Origin: Flavobacteriaceae bacterium | Lineage (GTDB): Bacteria > Bacteroidota > Bacteroidia > Flavobacteriales > Flavobacteriaceae | DNA length: 37,265 nt | Direction of reading: 5' to 3' | Assembly: GCA_009921505.1 (NCBI GenBank) | Contig: RFXU01000003.1 | Coordinates: 1 to 37,265, forward strand | Shown: positions 11,414 through 21,434 of the stretch, in pieces | How the letters are laid out: every line of letters begins with the position of its first letter | How positions within the stretch are numbered: position 1 is the stretch's first letter | The notes under the pieces: model-generated | What the model was told of the DNA's origin: nothing | The model's database searches: none | Seen by the model: the letters and a program-made list of their open reading frames with translations, nothing else | Translations under genes and position numbers: made by a program

Positions 11414-12259
11414 TTATGGTTTTAACCCCGAAACAAAACGCCATTTACCCCACTGGTCCTTCCACTTTTTAACATGGATATACCCGTTCTCTTGCATTTG
11501 AACAGCAACCCCTTGAGCAAATTCAAAATGACATTCAAAATATAAACCTCCACCGTGATTCAAGCATTTAAATCCCTTTTGAATGATCTCGGTATAGAAT
11601 TTTAATGGATCCTCTTGCGGCACAAAAAGAGCCAAGTGTGGTTCATAATCAACCACATTTTGATCCATACTGAATTGTTCCTCTTGCGGAATATAGGGCG
11701 GATTTGACACAATCAAATCATAATTCTCTTGGGGCCAAGGTTTTAAAACATCTTGTCTTTGCCAATGAACTTGTTGTTTAAATTGCTTTTGATTTCGCTT
11801 AGCGACGGTCAGGGCCATAGTCGAAACATCCCATGCAAACCACTGTGTTTTGGGCATTGAATGCGCTAGGCTAAGCGCGATGCAGCCCGAACCTGTGCCT
11901 ATATCAAGGGCAGTTCTCACCTCTTTCCCTTTGAGGTGTTCTAGCAAATACATCACCAATTCTTCTGTTTCCGGCCTAGGAATCAATACATCTGGGGTTA
12001 CCAAAAACTTCTGATCACAAAACCACGTATACCCCAAAATTTGTTGCATCGGCTCAAGGGACTGAAGTCTTTTAAGAACATTGTTTAACCATTCCAGGTC
12101 GAGGCTCGATATGACCGTTTCCTTTTGGGTAATTAAATCAATAGCGGACCAATTAAAACGATCCGTGAGGGCCATTATAAGCAAGCTCCGAATTTCCTCC
12201 TTTGGATATGTACCGTTAAGGGTTTGATTCCAATGCGCCTGACATTTACCTAGGGTCAT
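11414..12259 (-). CDS. prmC: Peptide chain release factor N5-glutamine methyltransferase
   Basis: VLIPRPETEELV, ALDIGTGSGCIALSLA, LIVSNPPYIPQEE. Confidence 0.95.
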   Translation of the reverse strand: MTLGKCQAHWNQTLNGTYPKEEIRSLLIMALTDRFNWSAIDLITQKETVISSLDLEWLNNVLKRLQSLEPMQQILGYTWFCDQKFLVTPDVLIPRPETEELVMYLLEHLKGKEVRTALDIGTGSGCIALSLAHSMPKTQWFAWDVSTMALTVAKRNQKQFKQQVHWQRQDVLKPWPQENYDLIVSNPPYIPQEEQFSMDQNVVDYEPHLALFVPQEDPLKFYTEIIQKGFKCLNHGGGLYFECHFEFAQGVAVQMQENGYIHVKKWKDQWGKWRFVSGLKP

Positions 12260-12741
12260 TAAAATAAGGTTTTTAGCATCTGAATTCCACAGGCATGGTG
12301 CCCGGTATCCCCTAATGGCCCATCGATATAATCAAACCCTGATTGTTGATAGAGTTTTTGAGCCTGCTCCATGTATTCCATAGTCTCCAAATAACAATGA
12401 CTATAGCCCATGGAACTGGCAAAACTCAGGCACAAATTCATCATATTTCGACCATAACCCTTTCCGCGTACCCTTTTGTCAAAATACATTTTTTGTAGTT
12501 CACAGTAGCTGTCTAGATAATTTTCCAATGGAGCGATACCGCCTCCACCATAAATGCTTTGTCCATCTGTAAGAATAAAATATCGAGTCTTCTCTTTTTG
12601 ATAGGTCTCAAACATACAATCAAGCGAGGGGTCCGCATAGGCCGTACCGACTTTTGGCACATTGAATTCCACTAAAACTGAGCGAATGAGTTGCCCGATT
12701 TCGGGATCGTCTTCTGGTTGAATCAATCTTATTGCTAACAT
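12259..12741 (-). CDS. GNAT family N-acetyltransferase
   Basis: MLAIRLIQPEDDPEIGQLIRSVLVEF...MYFDKRVRGKGYGRNMMNLCLSFA; start/stop overlap with prmC. Confidence 0.88.
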   Translation of the reverse strand: MLAIRLIQPEDDPEIGQLIRSVLVEFNVPKVGTAYADPSLDCMFETYQKEKTRYFILTDGQSIYGGGGIAPLENYLDSYCELQKMYFDKRVRGKGYGRNMMNLCLSFASSMGYSHCYLETMEYMEQAQKLYQQSGFDYIDGPLGDTGHHACGIQMLKTLF

Positions 12742-12771
12742 TGAGGGTATAAAATTTTCGCAGTACTTTTG
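12741..12771 (+). promoter_or_regulatory. Putative ribD promoter: TTG-N20-TACTTTTG
   Basis: TTG 12741-12743, TACTTTTG 12764-12771; starts ATG 12773 / GTG 12776. Confidence 0.6.
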
Positions 12772-12772
12772 A

Positions 12773-13741
12773 ATGGTGAAGATACACGAAAAATTTATGG
12801 CCCGCTGTCTTCAATTGGCGGAAAATGGCAAAGGCACAACCTATCCAAATCCAATGGTAGGCTGCGTGATTGTAAAAAACAATTCTATTTTATCTGAAGG
12901 CTGGCATCACCGTGCTGGCGAGCCCCATGCGGAGGCCCAAGCCATTAATAATATCGACGCAAAGGACTTAGCGGGCGCCACTTTATATGTCAATTTGGAG
13001 CCCTGTAATCATGTGGGACGTACGGCTGCTTGTGCTCCTTTGATTGTCACCTCTGGTATAAAAAAAGTAGTGATAGGAAGTCTCGATACGCATCACAAAG
13101 TAAATGGATCAGGAATCGAGCATTTAAAAAAACATGGGATTGAGGTCGTGTCGAATATATTGACTCAACAGTGCCGGTCTTTAAATAAGCGGTCTTTCAT
13201 GTTTCATGAACAGCATCGTCCTTATGTGGTCTTAAAGTGGGCAGAAACAAAAAATGGCCTGGTGGCACCACTTGCCAAAAACCAGCTGCGCCCGGTGTGG
13301 ATCAGCAATGAATACGCCCGACAACATACCCATGTATTGCGCAGTAATGAACACGCCATTTTGGTGGGACACAGAACTTGGGCACTGGACAGCCCAAAAT
13401 TATCAGCCTATCGTTGGAATGAAAATAACCCTCAAATCGTTGTTCTAGGTGGAGAAAAACCAATAAAGCAAGAGGTAATTTGGTTGAGCTCAGAACAATA
13501 TAAAACCGCGGAACAGGTTTTATCAAAATTGTATGAATTGGAATTACAAAGTGTACTTGTCGAGGGAGGACCTGAAACCCTTCAACGTTTTATTGACGCC
13601 AATCTTTGGGATGAATGCTTTGTCTATAAAAGTCAAGACTATTGGAATGACGGGCTTCTAGGGCCAAAATTAAATAAAAGCCTCTCTCCCATTGCAACCT
13701 TCCAGGACAACGTCTTATACCACGGAAAAAACCAATTATGA
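12773..13741 (+). CDS. ribD: Bifunctional diaminohydroxyphosphoribosylaminopyrimidine deaminase / uracil reductase
   Basis: TTYPNPMVGCVIV, GEPHAEAQAI, NLEPCNHVGRTAACAPLI; C-terminal reductase domain VLVEGGPETLQ. Confidence 0.94.
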   Translation: MVKIHEKFMARCLQLAENGKGTTYPNPMVGCVIVKNNSILSEGWHHRAGEPHAEAQAINNIDAKDLAGATLYVNLEPCNHVGRTAACAPLIVTSGIKKVVIGSLDTHHKVNGSGIEHLKKHGIEVVSNILTQQCRSLNKRSFMFHEQHRPYVVLKWAETKNGLVAPLAKNQLRPVWISNEYARQHTHVLRSNEHAILVGHRTWALDSPKLSAYRWNENNPQIVVLGGEKPIKQEVIWLSSEQYKTAEQVLSKLYELELQSVLVEGGPETLQRFIDANLWDECFVYKSQDYWNDGLLGPKLNKSLSPIATFQDNVLYHGKNQL

Positions 13742-14361
13742 GTTCCACTCAGGACCTTAAAACAATTGAGAAGGGCGCCTTTGATATCATCTACAAAGAC
13801 AAAGGAAGTAAGTTCATTGGGTTTGCCAAACATGTCGATAGCCCTGAAGAGGCGACAGCTTTTTTTGAACTTTTAAAAAAGCAGCATCATGGAGCCAATC
13901 ATTGCTGCTATGCCTACCGGCTAGGTGCTCAGGGGCAAGAGATGCGCGCCAATGACGACGGAGAACCGACCCACAGTGCGGGGACTCCGATCTTAGGACA
14001 AATTCAATCATTTGGTCTTACCAATACCGCCGTAGCGGTCATCCGCTATTTTGGCGGAACAAAACTTGGCGTTGGGGGCTTAGTAAAGGCCTATAAAGCG
14101 ACCGCTCAATTAACCTTGGAGGCTTCTTCATTTAAGTTAGAAGTTGTTTATCAAAAAGCTCAATTAAATTTTAAATATCGCGATATCGGTGCAGCCATGA
14201 ATTGGCTCAAACAAGAGCAGTGTCTCATTATAGAGCAGCATCTCGATCAAAAATGTCGCATTCAATTCAATCTACCCGCCCTCAAAGTGGAGCAGGCTCA
14301 GGAATTTTGGAACAGTCAACCCGAACTCTATTTTGAAGTTTTAAACAATGACGACTATTGA
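13738..14361 (+). CDS. IMPACT/YigZ family protein
   Basis: FIGFAKHVDSPEEA, CCYAYRLG, RANDDGEPTHSAGTPIL, VAVIRYFGGTKLGVGGLVKAY. Confidence 0.93.
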   Translation: MSSTQDLKTIEKGAFDIIYKDKGSKFIGFAKHVDSPEEATAFFELLKKQHHGANHCCYAYRLGAQGQEMRANDDGEPTHSAGTPILGQIQSFGLTNTAVAVIRYFGGTKLGVGGLVKAYKATAQLTLEASSFKLEVVYQKAQLNFKYRDIGAAMNWLKQEQCLIIEQHLDQKCRIQFNLPALKVEQAQEFWNSQPELYFEVLNNDDY

Positions 14362-14366
14362 TTGAG

Positions 14367-14777
14367 TTAGTCCATACACTTTGCAATGGCCTCGATTAAA
14401 TATTCTGGAGCCGGGGTAATTTTCATGGTGTTTTTATCGACAAAAGCGAGCGTAGTTTCGGCAGTGATCAATTGTTTCTGGTCTTCATTAAAAATCGCGT
14501 AAGAAAACTGAATCTTTACCCCCGGCATTTTGACCAAAGTCGTCTCAATTAATAACAGATCGTCATATCTTCCTGGAGCATGATAATTGATACTGAATTG
14601 AGTCACAGGAAGTAAGATGTTTTGAGCTTCCAACTCCTTGTATGATAAACCCATTTTTCTCAGCCAATCGGTCCGCCCTTGCTCTAGGTATAATGCGTAA
14701 TTTCCATAGTAAACAAAGCCCATTTGGTCGGTTTCACCGTATCTTACGCGAATCTCAGTTGTTGTTTTACAAAGCAT
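14367..14777 (-). CDS. Acyl-CoA thioesterase (4HBT / YbgC-FadM family)
   Basis: IRVRYGETDQMGFVYYGNYALYLEQGRTDWLR. Confidence 0.9.
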   Translation of the reverse strand: MLCKTTTEIRVRYGETDQMGFVYYGNYALYLEQGRTDWLRKMGLSYKELEAQNILLPVTQFSINYHAPGRYDDLLLIETTLVKMPGVKIQFSYAIFNEDQKQLITAETTLAFVDKNTMKITPAPEYLIEAIAKCMD

Positions 14778-14984
14778 ATTGAATTTTGAAATTATGAACC
14801 TTGTTTATATTAATCAATGCCTTCTAATAATGATGAAAAAAAAATCAAAATTCAATAGGCTTTCTATTTTTTTTTTAGATTTTTTGTTCACATATTTGTA
14901 GTGTTAAGAAAATGTTAGCAAATCTTCTTAGAAAGGCTAATTTCATTCTATTTTTTAACTAAAATTAAAACGCTTTAACTAATT

Positions 14985-16412
14985 ATGGGGAGAACTGCGG
15001 AAACAGTTTGGGGAAATTGCTTGTCATTTATCGAAGACAATATTTCTACGCAAGCCTATAAAACCTGGTTCGAACCGATCAAAGCGGTTAAACTTGTGGA
15101 CAATGCCTTAAGCATTCAAGTTCCGAGTAAATTCTTTTACGAATGGCTGGAAGAGCATTACGTAAAACTCCTCAAAGTTTCTTTGACTCGTGAATTAGGG
15201 GCAAAAGCAAAATTGGTGTATATCATTAAGATGGAAAACACCTATGGAAACAAACAACCCTTTACTGAAAAAATCCCAAGCGCTAATAGAGGTCAACTTA
15301 AGGATCAGGAGGTCGACGTGCCGCTGAAGCACAAAAGCCCTGAGCTAAAAAACCCTTTTGTGATTCCTGGGATCCGTAATGTAAAAATTGAATCCCAGCT
15401 CAATCCGAATTATAATTTTGAGAATTTCTTAGAAGGCGACTCTAACCGACTGGCTCGTTCTGCAGGTTATGCCGTGGCAAACAAACCCGGAGGCACTTCT
15501 TTTAACCCATTACTTATTTTCGGAGGCGTCGGTCTAGGAAAAACCCATTTGGCGCACGCGATTGGGGTAGAAATCAAGGAAAAGTATCCAGAGAAGACCG
15601 TATTGTATATCTCTGCAGAAAAATTTACGCAACAATACATTGAGTCTGTTAAAAAGAACAACCGAAACGACTTTATTCACTTCTATCAGATTATTGATGT
15701 TTTGATTGTTGATGACATTCAGTTGTTGTCAGGTAAAGCAGGAACACAGGATGTTTTCTTCCATATTTTCAATCATTTACACCAAAACGGAAAACAGGTT
15801 ATCCTTACAAGCGATAAGGCCCCTGTGGACATGATGGATATTGAACAGCGCCTGCTTTCAAGGTTTAAATGGGGGCTTTCTGCCGAACTCAATCATCCAG
15901 ATTACGAAACTCGTGTGGCTATAATTAAAAATAAACTCTATCGCGATGGTGTTGAAATGCCTGAAGAGATTATTGAGTTCTTGGCCAACAACATCAAAAC
16001 AAATATCAGAGAACTCGAGGGCGCAATTATTTCGCTCATAGCCCACTCTTCATTTAACCGAAGAGAGATCACCATCGACCTGGCTAAGAAAATCGTTGAT
16101 AATTACGTCAAGCATACCAAACGCGAGGTTTCTATAGATTACATTCAAAAAGTAGTCAGCGAGTATTTCCAAATGGATGTGGATACCTTACAGTCAAAAA
16201 CCAGAAAACGACATATCGTTCAGGCGCGACAATTGGCGATGTTCTTTGCCAAAAAGTTCACCAAAGCCTCTTTGGCCTCCATTGGGTCTCAAATCGGCCA
16301 AAGGGATCATGCCACAGTGCTACACGCCTGCAAAACGGTGGACAATCTATCCAGCACTGATAAGCAGTTTCGAAAATACGTCGAAGACTTGAATAAAAAA
16401 TTAACCCTATAA
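14985..16412 (+). CDS. dnaA: Chromosomal replication initiator protein DnaA
   Basis: NPLLIFGGVGLGKTHLAHAIG, VLIVDDIQLLSGK, C-terminal GQRDHATVLHACKTV. Confidence 0.98.
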   Translation: MGRTAETVWGNCLSFIEDNISTQAYKTWFEPIKAVKLVDNALSIQVPSKFFYEWLEEHYVKLLKVSLTRELGAKAKLVYIIKMENTYGNKQPFTEKIPSANRGQLKDQEVDVPLKHKSPELKNPFVIPGIRNVKIESQLNPNYNFENFLEGDSNRLARSAGYAVANKPGGTSFNPLLIFGGVGLGKTHLAHAIGVEIKEKYPEKTVLYISAEKFTQQYIESVKKNNRNDFIHFYQIIDVLIVDDIQLLSGKAGTQDVFFHIFNHLHQNGKQVILTSDKAPVDMMDIEQRLLSRFKWGLSAELNHPDYETRVAIIKNKLYRDGVEMPEEIIEFLANNIKTNIRELEGAIISLIAHSSFNRREITIDLAKKIVDNYVKHTKREVSIDYIQKVVSEYFQMDVDTLQSKTRKRHIVQARQLAMFFAKKFTKASLASIGSQIGQRDHATVLHACKTVDNLSSTDKQFRKYVEDLNKKLTL

Positions 16413-16440
16413 ATCCCGAACCTTATCGGGATTTTCCTTT
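16411..16440 (+). terminator. Rho-independent-like hairpin at dnaA stop codon
   Basis: AAATCCCGA-accTTA-TCGGGATTT, then TCCTTTTTC; includes the last two bases of the dnaA TAA. Confidence 0.65.
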
Positions 16441-16443
16441 TTC

Positions 16444-16914
16444 ATGAAAAAGACAAAAATTTTGATGGTGTGCCTTGGGAATATTTGTCGATCGCCCTTG
16501 GCTGAAGGAATTCTTCAAGACAAATTAGATCCAACACGATTTTCGGTGTCGTCTGCGGGCACAGGAAGCTGGCACGTGGGCAATCCGCCTGATCCGCGCA
16601 GTATTGACATTGCTAAAAAGCGAGGCTTGGACATAAGTCGTCAAACGGCCCAGCAGTTCAAAGCTTCTTTTTTCGATGAGTTTGATCTGATTTATGCTAT
16701 GGACCAAAGCAATTTCAGCGATCTCAAAGCCTTAGCAAAAACCCCAGAGCAACTCGACAAACTAAGTCTAATACTCGATGCTATTTTTCCTGGAGAAGGC
16801 GTGGATGTTCCTGATCCCTATTACGGAGGAGCATCTGGTTTTTCAGAGGTCTATGATCTCATTGATCGGGCCTGTATTGCCATTGCTCATAGGATCGACA
16901 AAAAAAATGATTAA
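16444..16914 (+). CDS. Low molecular weight protein-tyrosine phosphatase
   Basis: ILMVCLGNICRSPLAEGIL (CX5R P-loop), DVPDPYYGGASGFSEVYDLI. Confidence 0.94.
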   Translation: MKKTKILMVCLGNICRSPLAEGILQDKLDPTRFSVSSAGTGSWHVGNPPDPRSIDIAKKRGLDISRQTAQQFKASFFDEFDLIYAMDQSNFSDLKALAKTPEQLDKLSLILDAIFPGEGVDVPDPYYGGASGFSEVYDLIDRACIAIAHRIDKKND

Positions 16915-16976
16915 CTTCACCAAGACACCGTCCTGCTCAAGGACATAAAACTCATCAGTCTTATAATTTTTAAATC

Positions 16977-18347
16977 ATGCGCCTAATATACCGCTTAGCC
17001 CTTATTACAATCATAAGCAACTTATCCCTGAGTGCTCAATCCTTTAGTCTTAGTCCAGTGGCCAATGGCTTTAACGCCCCGTTAAATATTCAAAACGCGC
17101 AGGACGAGCGGTTATTTATAGTAGAGCAAGGGGGGCGAATTAAAATATTAAACCCTGACGGCAGTGTAGAATCGACCCCATTTTTAAACCTAAGCAGCTC
17201 AATATCCAGCGGTGGTGAGCGCGGTCTTTTAGGACTTGCCTTCCATCCAAACTATACTGATAATGGCTACTTTTTTGTGAACTATACCAACCCCAATGGC
17301 AATACGCAAATATCACGTTTTAGTGTGGACCCGTTGAATCCTAATTTGGCCGATCCGACCTCAGAATTGCCTTTAATCACTATTGTTCAGCCCTATGCAA
17401 ACCATAATGGCGGTTGTATTGCTTTTGGTCCTGATGGCTATTTGTACATCGGTATGGGTGATGGAGGCAGTGGCGGGGACCCTCAAAACTACGCGCAAAA
17501 TACAAGCAGTTTATTGGGAAAATTATTGCGCATTGATATTGACAATCCGTCGGGCAACCTAAATTATAGTATTCCTCAGGACAACCCATATTTTGGAAGT
17601 ACCACTCAGGCTCAAGAGATTTGGGCCTATGGTTTACGTAATCCATGGAAATTTAGTTTCGATAGAGATAATGGTGATTTATGGATTGCCGATGTTGGAC
17701 AAAATGCTTTTGAAGAAATTAATAAAGTCTCTTACACTCAGGCAGACATTAATTACGGATGGCGCTGTTATGAAGGCGATGAGAGTTACAACACAAGTAA
17801 CTGTGCAGATCCTTCAGGCATGGAATTTCCTTTGGCCGTTTATCCACACAGTATTGGAAGTTCAATAACCGGCGGATACGTTTATCGAGGTCCTGAAAAT
17901 AGCCCACTACAAGGTCATTATCTTTTTGCGGACTTCGTCTCTGGTTATTTAGGGGTCTTGGATCCAGCGAGCGGTAATGTTGTTTTTGATCAAAATTTAA
18001 ATCAAAACTGGGCTTCTTTTGGAGAAGGAATTGATGGTAGTCTTTACCTAACCGCTTTTAATGGGGTTGTATATAAGATAGAGCCCGAGATAGTCTTAGG
18101 GCAAACAGACCTCGTAAAAGGTTTACAAATATCCCCTAATCCTGCGCACGATCAGGCTTTATTCAATACCACAAACATTAGTGGATACGTGATTTATAAT
18201 CTCAAAGGGCAAAAAATTACCTCGGCCAAAATTAACCAAGACCGCACGGTACTCAACACCACGGACTGGCCCTCTGGCCTTTATTTGATTCAAGCTAAGT
18301 ACAATGATGGAGGAATAAGTATACAGAAACTAATGGTGCACCATTGA
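16977..18347 (+). CDS. PQQ-dependent sugar dehydrogenase-like (GDH/YliI/HHIP fold) secreted protein with T9SS C-terminal sorting domain
   Basis: Signal peptide, SGGERGLLGLAFHPNY, GPDGYLYIGMGDGGSGGDPQNYAQN, AYGLRNPWKFSFD; C-terminal NPAHDQALF..YNLKGQ..WPSGLYLIQ. Confidence 0.9.
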   Translation: MRLIYRLALITIISNLSLSAQSFSLSPVANGFNAPLNIQNAQDERLFIVEQGGRIKILNPDGSVESTPFLNLSSSISSGGERGLLGLAFHPNYTDNGYFFVNYTNPNGNTQISRFSVDPLNPNLADPTSELPLITIVQPYANHNGGCIAFGPDGYLYIGMGDGGSGGDPQNYAQNTSSLLGKLLRIDIDNPSGNLNYSIPQDNPYFGSTTQAQEIWAYGLRNPWKFSFDRDNGDLWIADVGQNAFEEINKVSYTQADINYGWRCYEGDESYNTSNCADPSGMEFPLAVYPHSIGSSITGGYVYRGPENSPLQGHYLFADFVSGYLGVLDPASGNVVFDQNLNQNWASFGEGIDGSLYLTAFNGVVYKIEPEIVLGQTDLVKGLQISPNPAHDQALFNTTNISGYVIYNLKGQKITSAKINQDRTVLNTTDWPSGLYLIQAKYNDGGISIQKLMVHH

Positions 18348-18350
18348 TTT

Positions 18351-19061
18351 ATGAAAAAAGGGCAAATATTTTTAATCCCCTGTCCGCTCGGAGAAGTCGC
18401 CCCCATGACGGTTCTTCCTTTAACTGTGCTGAAGGTAATTGAAGACACGGACCATTATGTGGTTGAACATGAAAAAAATGCCCGTCGCTTTATAAAATCG
18501 ATTTGCCCTCAAAAAAATCAGGCAGAGCTTAAACTGAGTACCATCAATAAGTTTACCGATCCCCTTGAAATTCCTGAGTTCATTCAACCCTGTCTCGAGG
18601 GCTTTGACCTAGGGATTATCAGTGATGCTGGTTGTCCCGGTGTAGCGGATCCTGGTGCGGAAATTATTCATATTGCCCATAAATATGGAATAAAAGTAGT
18701 TCCCTTGGTAGGACCTTCGTCTATTTTACTCGCCTTAATGGCCAGTGGACTAAATGGCCAAAAATTTGCCTTTCACGGCTATTTGCCTATTGATAAAGAT
18801 GAGCGTAAACAAAGCCTAAAACAATTAGAAAAGCAATCTCAGCAAGAAGGGCAAACCCAAATTTTTATTGAAACGCCTTACCGCAATAATCAACTCCTTG
18901 AGGCTATGACAAAGAGCCTAAAAGGGGATACTCTGCTATGCGTGGCTTGTAATTTAACTTTGCAAGATGAATTTATCTTATCTCAGGAAGTAAACCTTTG
19001 GCAACCTGCGGCGCACGATTTACACAAAAAGCCCTGCATCTTTCTTTTCCTGGCCAAATAA
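18351..19061 (+). CDS. SAM-dependent methyltransferase, tetrapyrrole methylase family (RsmI-like)
   Basis: GQIFLIPCPLGE, GIISDAGCPGVADPGAEIIHIAHKYGIKVVPLVGPSSILLALMASGLNGQKFAFHGYLP. Confidence 0.85.
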   Translation: MKKGQIFLIPCPLGEVAPMTVLPLTVLKVIEDTDHYVVEHEKNARRFIKSICPQKNQAELKLSTINKFTDPLEIPEFIQPCLEGFDLGIISDAGCPGVADPGAEIIHIAHKYGIKVVPLVGPSSILLALMASGLNGQKFAFHGYLPIDKDERKQSLKQLEKQSQQEGQTQIFIETPYRNNQLLEAMTKSLKGDTLLCVACNLTLQDEFILSQEVNLWQPAAHDLHKKPCIFLFLAK

Positions 19062-19079
19062 AAAAATAGACGATCAATT

Positions 19080-19733
19080 TTATAGATCAATCCATTGATC
19101 TTGCGCAGGAATTGACGATGTATTGTAATGCGCAAAGTCTTTTAAATAGGCTTCTATACTGGTTCCGAAGGCATCTTCAAAATCAAAATTTCCCCCGCTA
19201 CGCAAGTACTTTTTAACATTCCCTGCTCCAGCTAAATGAGCCGCCGCCAAAATTCCTGACTCCGTAATTTCAATACCTTTTATTTGCCTTCCGACACTGC
19301 GTTTCAAATCTTTTCTCAAAATCCATTTGTTCCTTGCCGTATACCAGAAGAAAGCCTGCTCTTGTAACTCGGATTGCTCTAAAAATCTTTCTTTATCGTG
19401 AATCCCTAAAAGAGAAAGCGTATTGATATTGAACTGATATTTACCCAAATATCCGAGACGATTTATGGCTTGATAATCACCGCGAGATTCTTTGAAAGCC
19501 AAAGCCTCTTTAAATGCGACAAAGGAATTGTCTAATACAGGAGCATGGTTTGAGTCCTGTGGGGCACTATTAGAGGAATTGAGAGGAACATGATAACACA
19601 GTGAAGCATCATCAAAATTGTCAAATGTTCTGTTCGATTGATCGAAACGAGAAACTCCAACAAAACCCATCAGACCGGCAAATATACCAACGAGCCAGTG
19701 GGAAGCTAGCCCTTTTTGTCTTAGGTCAATCAT
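19080..19733 (-). CDS. Membrane-anchored or secreted protein with lysozyme/transglycosylase-like domain
   Basis: N-terminal hydrophobic segment, KESRGDYQAINRLGYLGKYQFNINTLSLLG, GILAAAHLAGAGNVKKYL. Confidence 0.65.
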   Translation of the reverse strand: MIDLRQKGLASHWLVGIFAGLMGFVGVSRFDQSNRTFDNFDDASLCYHVPLNSSNSAPQDSNHAPVLDNSFVAFKEALAFKESRGDYQAINRLGYLGKYQFNINTLSLLGIHDKERFLEQSELQEQAFFWYTARNKWILRKDLKRSVGRQIKGIEITESGILAAAHLAGAGNVKKYLRSGGNFDFEDAFGTSIEAYLKDFAHYNTSSIPAQDQWIDL

Positions 19734-19866
19734 AACGTAGGTTAATTAAGATTGGCCCGCAAAAGTAAGTAAAATTTTAATTATTTGATTATCAGCTGCT
19801 TAATTATACTTTCTGAAGAATTTAAGTGGTGGCAAAATCTGCCGCTTTCAGGGCCGATACAATCAA

Positions 19867-20904
19867 TTAGCGTTTAATGCCTTGAGCACTTATCCATTTG
19901 ATGTAATCCTTGCGTTTTGCGTTGTGTTCACTTAAAGACTTCGAGAAGCTGTGGAAACCTGGGCGCTCAGGATCTGCTACAAAGTAATAATAGCCATGAG
20001 ATTCCGCGTTAAGTACGGCATCAATTGAAGATATATCGGGCATGGTAATGGGCCCTGGTGGCAATCCTTTGTATTTGTACGTATTATACGGCGAATCTAA
20101 GGTTAAGTCTTTATAGAGTACGCGACGAATAACTTGCTCAAAGTCTTGATCCATTTTCTTTTTGGCATAAATTACTGTGGGGTCTGCCTGTAAGGGTATA
20201 TTACGTCGGATTCGATTTAAATAGACCCCAGCGATCGTTGGGCGTTCTGAAACCTTAACCGATTCTTTTTGGACTACCGCGGCTAGCGCTGATACCTCAA
20301 GAGGACTTAAGCCAATAGTTTTGGCCTTTTTTAGTCTATTCTTATTCCAAAAGGCTTTATACTCCCCAAGCATCCTTTGTCTAAAACGTTCAGCATCCGT
20401 ATTCCAATATATTTCATAGGTATTGGGGATGAACAAACTAAGGAGTTGATCAGGAGATACCCCAGCCACTTCAAGAAAATCTGGATCTTTAAAAGCCTCA
20501 AGCAAGGTTAAACTATCAGGTTCAATCTTTCGTGCCAGGACTCCGGCTAGGTCCTCAATGCGCTCTTGATTATTGAACTTGAGTAATATTGGTTCATTTT
20601 TACTGCGGAGTACGTCGATGATTTCACTATTATTCATACCCTGCTCTAACACATATCTTCCCGCCTTGGGAAATTCCTTAAGCCTTTTGACACGAGCCAT
20701 TAACTCAAAATCCGACATACGGGTAATATAAGGTCTTACAGCGTTTAAAACCGTCTCAAAGTCTGGCTCAGAACCAATAAACACATCCACTTTGGCCTCA
20801 TTCAAAGATAGGTTTTCAGCCCAAATCAAACGATAAGTATAGCGCCCAATGAAGACCAGACCAGTCAATAACATTACCCCTAAAAAAACGCGTTTTGACC
20901 TCAT
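19867..20904 (-). CDS. mltG: Endolytic transglycosylase MltG (YceG-like)
   Basis: LFIPNTYEIYWNTDAE, ALAAVVQKESVKVSERPTIAGVYLNRIRRNIPLQADPTVIYA, SPYNTYKYKGLPPGPITMPDISSIDAVLN. Confidence 0.95.
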   Translation of the reverse strand: MRSKRVFLGVMLLTGLVFIGRYTYRLIWAENLSLNEAKVDVFIGSEPDFETVLNAVRPYITRMSDFELMARVKRLKEFPKAGRYVLEQGMNNSEIIDVLRSKNEPILLKFNNQERIEDLAGVLARKIEPDSLTLLEAFKDPDFLEVAGVSPDQLLSLFIPNTYEIYWNTDAERFRQRMLGEYKAFWNKNRLKKAKTIGLSPLEVSALAAVVQKESVKVSERPTIAGVYLNRIRRNIPLQADPTVIYAKKKMDQDFEQVIRRVLYKDLTLDSPYNTYKYKGLPPGPITMPDISSIDAVLNAESHGYYYFVADPERPGFHSFSKSLSEHNAKRKDYIKWISAQGIKR

Positions 20905-21434
20905 TATTTACCTCTAAATTTTTGATAAATCAGCATATCCTGAAATTCATCATTGTGCTTGCTCCACCAACCTTTGAGCTGAGCACCCTGTTCAAATGAA
21001 AGGGACATAAACAAACCAATACTCGCTTTGTTATCGGGCGCAATAAGCGAATAGACTTGATGACAATCCAGGGCATCAAAGGCATAATCGATCATTAAGC
21101 GCGCAGCTTCCTGCCCTAAACCCTGTTGTCGAAATGATGGCTCACTAATTAAAATTCCTAGAGCAACCCGTTTGTTGTTGGGATCAAAATCGAATAGATC
21201 GATCAGTCCTATGGGCTGATTGGTTAATTTGTGATGGATGACTAATCTCAGCTGTTGCGACTGAAAAATGGATTGGTGTGCCTGATCGATATAAGCCTTA
21301 AGGAGATTTCGACTATAGGGAGGATGTTGATCACCAAATAGAGCAAATGCTGGATCATTTTCAGTACGGTATAGATAATCCAGATCCTCAGGTTCTAAGG
21401 CTCGCAAAAAAATATTTGTACCAATTAAATTCAC
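20904..21434 (-). CDS. GNAT family N-acetyltransferase (RimJ-like)
   Basis: NIFLRALEPEDLDYLYRTEND, LGILISEPSFRQQGLGQEAARLMIDYAF; overlaps dapF and mltG by a few bases. Confidence 0.88.
   Translation of the reverse strand: MNLIGTNIFLRALEPEDLDYLYRTENDPAFALFGDQHPPYSRNLLKAYIDQAHQSIFQSQQLRLVIHHKLTNQPIGLIDLFDFDPNNKRVALGILISEPSFRQQGLGQEAARLMIDYAFDALDCHQVYSLIAPDNKASIGLFMSLSFEQGAQLKGWWSKHNDEFQDMLIYQKFRGK

Noticed and set aside
13738-14777. Convergent YigZ/thioesterase genes separated by 5 bp
   Set aside because: Compact convergent arrangement is common; no additional signal.
14800-14984. T-rich region upstream of dnaA as a possible ncRNA
   Set aside because: Better explained as the dnaA promoter and 5' UTR (CATATTTG box); no stable structure noticed.
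17840-17848. DnaA-box-like TTATCCACA near dnaA (possible oriC)
   Set aside because: Single copy inside a coding region; no cluster of boxes or AT-rich unwinding element with boxes seen around dnaA, so no oriC call.
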